From NCBI GenBank assembly GCA_002327415.1, contig DCVU01000118.1:1-6741 (forward strand): 6,741 nt of DNA, in the 5' to 3' direction. A program made the translations under genes and the position numbers. Position 1 is the stretch's first letter; the number at the start of each line of letters is the position of its first letter. Below, in pieces: positions 1-5,482 of this stretch. The notes beneath the pieces were generated by a model. The model was given only the letters and a program-made list of their open reading frames with translations. It was not told where the DNA came from and ran no database searches. This DNA is from Smithella sp. UBA2180 (GTDB lineage Bacteria > Desulfobacterota > Syntrophia > Syntrophales > Smithellaceae).

Positions 1-458
1 TGACGATAAGCCTGCGATTGGACCAGCATCATTTTTTTCGCCAATCCATAAGGGGCGTTAGTTTCTTCCGGATAACCATTCCAGATATCTTCTTCTTTGA
101 ACGGAACTGGTGTAAACTTAGGGTAGGCGCAAATTGTTCCCAAAGCGACAAATTTTTCAACATTTCGCAAATAGGCTTCATGGAGTAATTGTGTGCCCAT
201 GATTAAATTATCGTAAAAAAGTTCAGCGGGCTTTTCCTGATTAAAGCCGATACCGCCAACTTTGGCAGCCAGATGAATGACTACTTCCGGTTTTGTTTCT
301 TCATACATCCGGCGAATATCGGCGATGTTGGTAAGATTGTATTCGGGAAGATCAGCAATTTTAATATTACGACAGCTGTTATCTTTTAATTTCTTTAATA
401 AATGGCTTCCCAGAAATCCTTTACCACCGGCAACGGTTATCCGTTTATTTTTCAGCAA
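1..458 (-). CDS. fcl: GDP-L-fucose synthase (partial, N-terminal 152 residues)
   Basis: This NAD(P)-dependent short-chain dehydrogenase/reductase family enzyme epimerises and reduces GDP-4-keto-6-deoxy-mannose, the product of Gmd, to GDP-L-fucose in the cytosol. The reading frame is open from 458 to the window edge, giving 152 codons. Visible motifs are the Rossmann loop GGKGFLG (residues 11-17), AAKVGGIG (64-71), GTICAYPKFTPVPF (107-120) and NAPYGLAKK (134-142). Compared with the E. coli enzyme, Tyr137, Lys141 and Cys110 match the catalytic Tyr136, Lys140 and Cys109; the catalytic Ser107 is a conservative Thr108. There is no early in-frame ATG. I chose the TTG at 458-456 because AGGA (465-468) sits 6 bases upstream and the start places the Rossmann loop at the normal distance; the first internal Met is residue 51, beyond the loop. 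It lies 20 bp after the gmd stop, as expected for a two-step pathway pair. The C-terminal substrate domain lies outside the window. Confidence 0.92.
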   Translation of the reverse strand, partial: MLKNKRITVAGGKGFLGSHLLKKLKDNSCRNIKIADLPEYNLTNIADIRRMYEETKPEVVIHLAAKVGGIGFNQEKPAELFYDNLIMGTQLLHEAYLRNVEKFVALGTICAYPKFTPVPFKEEDIWNGYPEETNAPYGLAKKMMLVQSQAYR

Positions 459-478
459 GGTCAGTCCTTTTGTGTAAA

Positions 479-1510
479 TTAAGCAAGATGTTGGTTATTC
501 TTACAGAAAAAACCTGCTTCCCGAAGAGTTTTTTCTTTTTGGGCCAGTTCCATGTCGGTTGTGATCATCATGTCAATGAGGGCATCAAAAGTGACCTTTG
601 GCTTCCAGCCAAGGGCTTTTTTTGCTTTGGATGCGTCTCCCAACAGAACATCGACTTCAGTAGGACGGAAATATCTAGGGTCAACAGAAACATATTTATT
701 ATAGTCCAGATCGAGCTTACTGAAAACTTTTTGGGTAAATTCGCGTACTGAATGAGTTTCACCGGTGGCAATTACAAAATCATCCGGTTTGTCCTGCTGC
801 AGCATCAGCCACATAGCTTCTACAAAATCTCCTGCAAAACCCCAGTCTCTTTTAGCATCCATATTGCCAAGGTAAAGTTTGTCTTTTAATCCCAGTTTAA
901 TTTGTGTAGCTGCACGGGTTATTTTTCGAGTGACGAACGTTTCTCCCCGCCGAGGTGATTCATGATTGAAAAGGATACCATTTGTAGCGAAAAGATCATA
1001 TGCATCACGATAGTTTTGCACAATATAATAAGCATAAACTTTAGCGGCAGCATAAGGACTGCGTGGTTGAAACATTGTTTTTTCACTTTGTGGGGGTAAG
1101 GCAGCTCCGAACATTTCGCTTGAAGATGCCTGATAAAATTTGGTTTCTATACCAGTTTTGCGAATTGCTTCCAAAATTCTCAGTGTTCCTAATCCTGTAA
1201 TGTCACCTGTGTATTCAGGCATGTCAAAACTTACACGGACGTGACTTTGTGCGCCCAGATGATAAATTTCATCGGGATTGATGGATGCGAGCAAGTCCAT
1301 AAGATGACCTGAAACACTCAAATCACCGTAATGCAGAAATAATCTTGTGTCCGGAGTATGGAAGTCATGGTAAAGGTGATCTATGCGCTCAGTATTGAAA
1401 GAGCTCGAGCGTCGGATCAAACCGTGAACTTCATATCCTTTGTCCAATAAAAATTCTGCTAAATAAGAGCCGTCTTGTCCGGTAATACCGGTAAGAAAAG
1501 CTTTTTTCAT
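479..1510 (-). CDS. gmd: GDP-mannose 4,6-dehydratase
   Basis: Gmd converts GDP-D-mannose to GDP-4-keto-6-deoxy-D-mannose, the committed step toward GDP-L-fucose and other deoxyhexoses. The 343-residue protein is slightly shorter than the E. coli enzyme but shows the full family pattern. It has the Rossmann loop GITGQDG (8-14), the NADP-phosphate-binding RRSSSFNTERIDHLY segment (33-47), GAQSHV (86-91), and SSSE with Ser130 and Glu132 aligned to the catalytic Thr and Glu. Tyr153 and Lys157 form the YxxxK pair, followed by NHESPRRG (182-189) and the substrate-side FRPTEVD (281-287). The ATG at 1510 follows TAAGGAG with a 5-base spacer, a strong ribosome site. It sits 25 bp after the dehydrogenase gene and 20 bp before fcl, so the three are almost certainly cotranscribed. 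No key residue is missing. Confidence 0.97.
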   Translation of the reverse strand: MKKAFLTGITGQDGSYLAEFLLDKGYEVHGLIRRSSSFNTERIDHLYHDFHTPDTRLFLHYGDLSVSGHLMDLLASINPDEIYHLGAQSHVRVSFDMPEYTGDITGLGTLRILEAIRKTGIETKFYQASSSEMFGAALPPQSEKTMFQPRSPYAAAKVYAYYIVQNYRDAYDLFATNGILFNHESPRRGETFVTRKITRAATQIKLGLKDKLYLGNMDAKRDWGFAGDFVEAMWLMLQQDKPDDFVIATGETHSVREFTQKVFSKLDLDYNKYVSVDPRYFRPTEVDVLLGDASKAKKALGWKPKVTFDALIDMMITTDMELAQKEKTLREAGFFCKNNQHLA

Positions 1511-1535
1511 CGCATCTCCTTAGGGAGCGTAAATA

Positions 1536-2855
1536 TTATAAACGCCAATAATTAATTCCTGCTGAATTTGCCGTTTCCGGTTCAAAAATGGCCTTGATAT
1601 CGAGTAAAATTTGATGGCCTTTGCGACAAAGGCCGGCTATACGAGAAATACCCATTTCCTGATAATTGCGGTGTGCTACCGCTAAAACAACAGCATCTAC
1701 ATCTTTAATGTCTTTTAGCGAAACAAGTTGAATGTTGTAATGGTGACGTGCTTCTTCGGGATCGGCTAGTGGATCATGGGCTAAAACCTCTACACCATAA
1801 TCCTTCAGTTCATTGATTATATCGATAACGCGTGTATTGCGTAAATCGGGGACGTTTTCTTTGAACGAGAGACCAAGAACCGCTACGCGCGCTTTACGCA
1901 CCTGAATATCAGCGGCAATCATCATCTTAATGGCTCGCTCAGCTATATACTTGCCCATATTATCATTGATTCTGCGGCCGGCAAGAATGACTTCCGGGCG
2001 GTAGCCAATGCTTTCCGCTTTATATGTTAAATAATATGGGTCAACGCCAATGCAATGACCGCCGACAAGACCTGGCCGGAAAGAAAGGAAATTCCATTTT
2101 GTTCCTGCCGCTTCTAAAACTTCAAGAGTGTCAATACCCATTTTGTTAAAAATAATGGCCAGTTCGTTCATCAGCGCGATATTAATATCGCGCTGTGTAT
2201 TTTCAATAACTTTAGCCGCTTCGGCGACCTTTATTGACGAAGCCCGATGCAAGCCAACTTTAACAACGGCGCCGTATATTCCTTCCAGTAAATCAAGCGT
2301 GGACGCATCGGAAGCAGAAATTATTTTTATCGTGTTGTTTACGGTGTGAACTTTATCTCCGGGATTGATGCGTTCAGGAGAATAGCCCATAGTAAAGTCT
2401 TTGCCGAATTTTAGGCCGGATTCGCGCTCCAGAATAGGAACGCAAATATCTTCAGTTACTCCCGGATAAACGGTGGATTCATAGACCACGCATGAACCTG
2501 GAGATAAATTTCTGCCGATAATTGCTGATGCATTTTCCATTGCGCCGAGATCGGGAACATGGAAGTGATCAACCGGTGTGGGAACCGCTACGATAAAAAG
2601 TTTGCATGCGGAAAGCTCAGCCGGTTTGGAAGTAAATTGAATTTTTGCTTTTTTTAGTTCACCATCGGAGAGTTCCATGGTGCGGTCGTGTCCTCTTTTT
2701 AATTCGGCAACATTTGCTTCGCTGATATCAAAACCGATCACCTTAAAATGCCACGATAAGTGCGCCGCCAGAGGCAACCCCACATATCCCAAACCGATAA
2801 TGGCGATTTTGTTTTTCCCAGCAAAAAATGATTGAGCAGTCAAAGCTTTTTTCAT
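1536..2855 (-). CDS. tviB: UDP-N-acetylhexosamine 6-dehydrogenase (TviB/WbpO-like nucleotide-sugar dehydrogenase)
   Basis: This UDP-glucose/GDP-mannose dehydrogenase family enzyme performs the two-step NAD-dependent oxidation of C6 of a nucleotide sugar. The closest sequence pattern I recognise is TviB of the Vi-antigen pathway, so UDP-GlcNAc or UDP-GalNAc is the likely substrate; plain UDP-glucose is less likely. On a 439-residue protein I see the Rossmann loop GLGYVG (21-26), VPTP (91-94), YESTVYPG (125-132), GYSPERINPGD (157-167), the central VAEAAKVIENTQRD helix (210-223), and FRPGLVGGHCIGVDPYYL (259-276) with catalytic Cys268. The C-terminal UDP-binding domain follows, with SFKENVPDLRNT around 330-341. 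Two ATGs compete. The one at 2861 lies only 1 base after AGGAG, whereas the one at 2855 has a 7-base spacer, so I prefer 2855 (MKKALT). It is the first gene of the sugar block, with its own promoter upstream. Confidence 0.93.
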   Translation of the reverse strand: MKKALTAQSFFAGKNKIAIIGLGYVGLPLAAHLSWHFKVIGFDISEANVAELKRGHDRTMELSDGELKKAKIQFTSKPAELSACKLFIVAVPTPVDHFHVPDLGAMENASAIIGRNLSPGSCVVYESTVYPGVTEDICVPILERESGLKFGKDFTMGYSPERINPGDKVHTVNNTIKIISASDASTLDLLEGIYGAVVKVGLHRASSIKVAEAAKVIENTQRDINIALMNELAIIFNKMGIDTLEVLEAAGTKWNFLSFRPGLVGGHCIGVDPYYLTYKAESIGYRPEVILAGRRINDNMGKYIAERAIKMMIAADIQVRKARVAVLGLSFKENVPDLRNTRVIDIINELKDYGVEVLAHDPLADPEEARHHYNIQLVSLKDIKDVDAVVLAVAHRNYQEMGISRIAGLCRKGHQILLDIKAIFEPETANSAGINYWRL

Positions 2856-2898
2856 AATCATGCTCCTGTTTAATTATGTTAGAGTAATTTACGAAAGG

Positions 2899-2928
2899 AT
2901 TATTACAGTATTGATTGATGCTTGTCAA
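2899..2928 (-). promoter_or_regulatory. Predicted sigma-70 promoter of the tviB-gmd-fcl block
   Basis: Read on the minus strand, TTGACA (2928-2923, all six consensus bases) is followed after 18 bases by AATAAT (2904-2899, five of six). A TG dinucleotide sits one base upstream of the -10, making an extended -10. The predicted transcription start is near 2892, giving a leader of about 37 nt before the ATG at 2855 that includes the AGGAG ribosome site. The -35 lies 9 bp beyond the hemL stop codon, so the sugar block can be transcribed separately from haem genes. Prediction from sequence only. Confidence 0.6.
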
Positions 2929-2936
2929 TGCGCTGG

Positions 2937-4220
2937 TCACAGATTTTTCAATGTTTTTGAGCAGGCATCAATCGTTTTATCGATATCTTTTTTTGTATGA
3001 GCAAAAGATAAAAATCCTGCTTCAAATTGGGATGGAGCCAACCAGATGCCATTTTTCAGCATACCATGGAAAAAACGGGCGAACATTACCGTATCTGATT
3101 TCCGGGCAGTGTTTAAATCGTAAACGGGACCTTGCTGGAAAAACATAGTGAACATGGAATGAACACAGTTTATACAAACGGCAATGCCTTTGGTTGAAAA
3201 CAGGCCTTTTATCTCCGTGCAGAGCCGGTTAGTTTTATCATCCAGTGCGGAAAAAGAATTTATTTTTGTTTTAATAATATTTAATGTGGCTAAGCCCGCA
3301 CACATCGCCAAAGGATTTCCGGAAAGAGTCCCCGCTTGATAGACGTCTCCGGTGGGTGCGAGCTTTTCCATGATTTCTCTTTTGCCGCCGACAGCGCCAA
3401 CAGGCATTCCTCCGCCGATGATTTTACCCAAACAAGTCAAGTCTGGCTTAATTCCAATTAAATTCTGGTAGCCACCAAAGGTAAAACGAAATCCCGTGAT
3501 AACTTCGTCAAAAATTAAAACTATACCGTTTTTTGCCGTAAGTTCTCTGAGTTTTTCTAAAAATCCCTTCTGAGGTGGAACAACCCCCATATTTCCCGCT
3601 ACCGGCTCAACGATAATTGCTGCTAGCCTCGAGCCATAGCGATCTGTTGCTTTTTGGAGTGCATCTATATCGTTATACGGTAAGCTCAATGTCAACCGGG
3701 CCAGTTCAGCAGGAATTCCCGGAGAACCTGGTATGCCTAAAGTTACTACGCCTGATCCGGCTTTAATCAAAAGTGAATCGGCATGACCGTGATAACAGCC
3801 GTCAAATTTCGCAATCATATCCCTACCGGTAAAGCCACGCGCCAGGCGGATTGCTGTCATCGTTGCTTCGGTGCCTGAGGAGGTCATCCGTAAAAGCTCC
3901 ATCGAGGGAATGGCCTCAGAAATTAATTTTGCCATTTGCGTCTCTGCATGAGTTGGTGCGCCGAAACTTGCTCCCTCTTTTGCTTTGTTACAAACAGCTG
4001 TGGTTACTTTCGAATGAGCATGTCCCAGAATCATCGGCCCCCAGGAAAGAACATAATCAATATATTCTTTGCCGGATACGTCATAAATTTTGCTGCCTTT
4101 TGCACGTCTCACAAAAACAGGATTGCCACCCACAGATTTCCATGCTCGAACCGGAGAGTTAACACCACCAACAATTGCTTGAGACGCTTCTGCAAAATAA
4201 TCAGAATTACTTTTTTTCAT
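2937..4220 (-). CDS. hemL: Glutamate-1-semialdehyde 2,1-aminomutase
   Basis: HemL is a PLP-dependent class III aminotransferase-fold enzyme that moves the amino group of glutamate-1-semialdehyde to give 5-aminolevulinate, the universal tetrapyrrole precursor in the C5 pathway. The protein has 427 residues, normal for the family. Motifs include the N-terminal GGVNSPVRAW (18-27), SSGTEATM (114-121) for the PLP phosphate, DGCYHGHAD (140-148), IVEPVAGNMG (203-212), and DEVITGFR (238-245) with Asp238 contacting the PLP ring nitrogen. Lys266 in LGKIIGGGMPVGAVGG is the Schiff-base lysine, and TLSGNPLAM (298-306) follows. The ATG at 4220 overlaps the ahbB stop codon as ATGA, and GGAG (4229-4232) lies 8 bases upstream within ahbB. 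This indicates translational coupling. No terminator is visible after the stop. Confidence 0.97.
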   Translation of the reverse strand: MKKSNSDYFAEASQAIVGGVNSPVRAWKSVGGNPVFVRRAKGSKIYDVSGKEYIDYVLSWGPMILGHAHSKVTTAVCNKAKEGASFGAPTHAETQMAKLISEAIPSMELLRMTSSGTEATMTAIRLARGFTGRDMIAKFDGCYHGHADSLLIKAGSGVVTLGIPGSPGIPAELARLTLSLPYNDIDALQKATDRYGSRLAAIIVEPVAGNMGVVPPQKGFLEKLRELTAKNGIVLIFDEVITGFRFTFGGYQNLIGIKPDLTCLGKIIGGGMPVGAVGGKREIMEKLAPTGDVYQAGTLSGNPLAMCAGLATLNIIKTKINSFSALDDKTNRLCTEIKGLFSTKGIAVCINCVHSMFTMFFQQGPVYDLNTARKSDTVMFARFFHGMLKNGIWLAPSQFEAGFLSFAHTKKDIDKTIDACSKTLKNL

Positions 4221-4687
4221 CTGAAATACTCCGGGGATGTTTTTTTGTATTCATAAATGCTTTCCAGAATCAGGTAATCATTAAGATCTGCTGCGACTGC
4301 CATATCATGTATCAATGATAATATGTTTTTATCACTGGAATGAAGCATGGTAAAAAGATTATATTTATTTTTAAAGGCCGGATTTCTTTCATAACAATGG
4401 GAGACAGAGCCATATGCAGCAAACAGATTACCGGATTTTTCTATCTGATCCGGCGGCACTGACCACATAACTAAAGCGTTTTTTGTGTAGCCTGTTTTTT
4501 GATGATGAAGTATAGCGCCGAACCTGCGAATAAAACTTTTCTTCAAAAGTTCTTTTGTTATTTTTAGAACTTCTTTGCCAGTTAATCCGCAAAAATCACC
4601 TATTTTCTCAAAAGGAGAATTCACCACTGCCATATCTTTTTGGATCAAATAAGCAACTTTATTTTGTTTTTCCGTCAAATATTTCAT
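4217..4687 (-). CDS. ahbB: Siroheme decarboxylase beta subunit (AhbB type, Lrp/AsnC fold)
   Basis: AhbA and AhbB together decarboxylate sirohaem to 12,18-didecarboxysirohaem in the alternative haem route of sulfate reducers and many archaea. The 156-residue protein has the Lrp/AsnC layout: a winged-helix N-terminus (about 5-57) and a ferredoxin-like effector domain (about 66-150). Such proteins are often misnamed transcription regulators. The decarboxylase signature is clear: RRFGAILHHQKTGY (54-67), VSHCYER (95-101), YNLFTMLH (109-116) and a terminal EYKKTSPEYF (146-155). The HCY and KKTSxxYF patterns fit AhbB better than AhbA, which usually has HNY. No AhbA partner is seen here, so it must lie elsewhere if the pathway works. 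The last codons overlap the hemL start. The ribosome site is weak (AGGA at 4700-4703, 12 bases from the ATG). Confidence 0.87.
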   Translation of the reverse strand: MKYLTEKQNKVAYLIQKDMAVVNSPFEKIGDFCGLTGKEVLKITKELLKKSFIRRFGAILHHQKTGYTKNALVMWSVPPDQIEKSGNLFAAYGSVSHCYERNPAFKNKYNLFTMLHSSDKNILSLIHDMAVAADLNDYLILESIYEYKKTSPEYFR

Positions 4688-4711
4688 GAGTAAAGCTTAT
4701 CCTGCTTGGGA

Positions 4712-4740
4712 AATAAAATCAAGGTGCCAGTTGGTGTAAA
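4712..4740 (-). promoter_or_regulatory. Possible promoter of ahbB-hemL
   Basis: On the minus strand TTTACA (4740-4735, five of six consensus bases) and TTTATT (4717-4712, four of six) are separated by 17 bases. The predicted start near 4705 would leave a leader of only about 18 nt, barely including the weak AGGA ribosome site, so the call is modest. Its -35 lies 8 bp from the -35 of the rightward atpE promoter, so polymerase binding at the two could interfere. Confidence 0.35.
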
Positions 4741-4748
4741 ATTTTTTC

Positions 4749-4777
4749 TTGACAATTTCCTCTTGCATCGTTAGAAG
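4749..4777 (+). promoter_or_regulatory. Predicted sigma-70 promoter of atpE
   Basis: A full-consensus TTGACA (4749-4754) is followed after 17 bases by TAGAAG (4772-4777, four of six bases). The predicted start is near 4784, giving a leader of about 96 nt before the atpE ATG, unusually long for such a short gene. The presence of a promoter here supports atpE being transcribed on its own, because the upstream gene is divergent. Confidence 0.55.
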
Positions 4778-4793
4778 AAAACAAGTCAAAATC

Positions 4794-4871
4794 CAAAGGG
4801 TTTGAATATTTAAAAAAGGAGGTGAATAATTACTTAAACAAAAGGGTTTTGAATATAAATTCATTAAGGAG
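4794..4871 (+). repeat. Imperfect direct repeat in the atpE leader, each copy ending in a Shine-Dalgarno
   Basis: Copy 1 (4794-4821) starts CAAAGGGTTTGAATAT and ends AAAAGGAG. Copy 2 (4839-4871) starts CAAAAGGGTTTTGAATAT and ends TTAAGGAG. They differ by short insertions of A and T and by a few bases between the shared blocks. The second Shine-Dalgarno (AAGGAG, 4866-4871) is 8 bases before the atpE ATG and is the working site. The first lies in AAGGAGGTGA (4816-4825), a near-perfect match to the 16S rRNA tail, but has no ATG, GTG or TTG at a usable distance. A tandem duplication of the ribosome-binding region explains the layout. Confidence 0.65.
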
Positions 4872-4879
4872 ATTTTTAA

Positions 4880-5251
4880 ATGAAAAAAAGTTTAATTTAT
4901 GTATTGTTGGCAATGGTAATGGTAATAGTTAGCGCTCCCTTTGTTTTTGCGGCTCCAGAAGCGTCTGCAGCTCCTGCGGGAACAGTTGATTACACGAAAA
5001 CGATCATTGTTGGTATTTCTATATTGGTTGCCGGCATTACAATGGCATTTGGCACTTTGGGACCCGGTTTGGCAATGGGCAACGGGCTGAATGGAGCAAC
5101 AAACGCTGTTGGCAGAAATCCTGAGGCTCAGGGTAAAATTCTTTTAACTATGATGGTCGGTCTGGCTATGATCGAATCATTGGCGATTTATGCGCTAGTT
5201 ATTGCGTTGATTGTGCTTTACGCCAATCCGCTTTGGAAGTATCTTGGCTAA
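4880..5251 (+). CDS. atpE: F0F1 ATP synthase subunit c, with N-terminal leader
   Basis: Subunit c forms the rotating membrane ring of ATP synthase. The 123-residue precursor begins with a hydrophobic leader (MKKSLIYVLLAMVMV, then FVFA at 21-24) with a plausible signal-peptidase cut after Ala24. A short Ala/Pro-rich stretch follows, then the two-helix hairpin: helix 1 about 40-76, polar loop GRNPEA (78-83), helix 2 about 86-116. Glu99 in AMIESLAIY is the ion-carrying carboxylate. Helix 1 carries GPGLAMGNG (61-69), where Ala65 replaces one glycine of the usual GxGxGxG packing motif. Against the Na+-binding Ilyobacter c subunit, Glu, Ser and Tyr are kept, but the Gln ligand of helix 1 is Met66 and the Thr after Ser is Leu101. 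This points to proton rather than sodium coupling (inference). The ATG at 4880 has AAGGAG 8 bases upstream. No other atp gene is adjacent, which is unusual. Confidence 0.95.
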   Translation: MKKSLIYVLLAMVMVIVSAPFVFAAPEASAAPAGTVDYTKTIIVGISILVAGITMAFGTLGPGLAMGNGLNGATNAVGRNPEAQGKILLTMMVGLAMIESLAIYALVIALIVLYANPLWKYLG

Positions 5252-5272
5252 AAAGTTATTGCTATTATCATA

Positions 5273-5312
5273 GGGAGGGGAAGCGTGCATCGACTTTCTC
5301 CTCCCTTTTTTT
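5273..5312 (+). terminator. Intrinsic terminator after atpE
   Basis: GGGAGGGGAA (5273-5282) pairs with TTCTCCTCCC (5296-5305) over 10 base pairs, including one G-U pair, around a 13-nt loop. Seven T residues (5306-5312) follow. The stem begins 21 bp after the atpE stop codon. Together with the upstream promoter it makes atpE a single-gene transcription unit. Confidence 0.9.
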
Positions 5313-5333
5313 AGTGAGACAAGCTGAAAACGA

Positions 5334-5384
5334 ATCCCGACGAGTCGGGATGAAGTTTGTCCCTGCCACCTAAAGGCGGCGGGA
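5334..5384. repeat. Two adjacent palindromic (REP-like) hairpins
   Basis: The first is a perfect inverted repeat, ATCCCGAC (5334-5341) and GTCGGGAT (5344-5351), separated by GA. The second, 5360-5384, pairs TCCC, GCC and CCT with AGG, GGC and GGGA around a short loop, with one bulge and one mismatch. Neither is followed by a T-tract, so they are not ordinary terminators. Paired short GC-rich palindromes of this kind are typical of dispersed intergenic repeats, but that cannot be tested with one copy. Confidence 0.5.
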
Positions 5385-5387
5385 TAA

Positions 5388-5473
5388 TTCGCTCTAAGAC
5401 TTTTCGATCACTACGTTTCGAAAAATCAAGGCTCATTAAAGCGTAAGTCGTAGTGACACTCGTTGAGAGCGAA
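5388..5473. repeat. Nested inverted repeats (86 bp)
   Basis: The outer arms TTCGCTCT (5388-5395) and AGAGCGAA (5466-5473) enclose inner arms TCACTACG (5408-5415) and CGTAGTGA (5449-5456). Both pairs are perfect over 8 bp and lie in register to form one long interrupted stem. A third pair, TTTTCGA (5401-5407) and TCGAAAA (5418-5424), offers an alternative local hairpin that competes with the inner stem. No open reading frame of note covers it. It could be an RNA structure, a remnant mobile-element end, or a dispersed intergenic repeat. It lies about 10 bp from the presumed IS end. Confidence 0.5.
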
Positions 5474-5482
5474 CGAACTGAT

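Noticed and set aside
2856..2861. Upstream ATG at 2861 as the start of the tviB-like gene
   Set aside because: Only one base separates it from AGGAG; the ATG at 2855 has a 7-base spacer and adds nothing unusual.
3851..4256. Plus-strand reading frames opposite hemL
   Set aside because: They overlap a full-length, well-conserved HemL on the other strand and show no domain or translation signal.
4217..4687. Lrp/AsnC transcription regulator of the haem genes
   Set aside because: The fold is Lrp-like, but the RRFGA, SHCYxR and KKTSxxYF motifs are those of sirohaem decarboxylase, and it is fused in translation to hemL.
4821..4836. Tiny leader ORF (ATT-ACT-TAA, or GTG inside the Shine-Dalgarno) translated from the strong upstream SD
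   Set aside because: An ATT start with two codons is too short to credit, and the GTG lies within the SD itself. Duplication explains the SD without a leader peptide.
5388..5473. Integron attC site or CRISPR repeat
   Set aside because: No attC core sequences flank it and there is no integrase or cassette; there are no regularly spaced direct repeats.
5313..5482. tRNA or other standard RNA gene in the gap
   Set aside because: I could not form a cloverleaf or find a TTCGANNC T-loop in proper context; only the palindromes described are visible.
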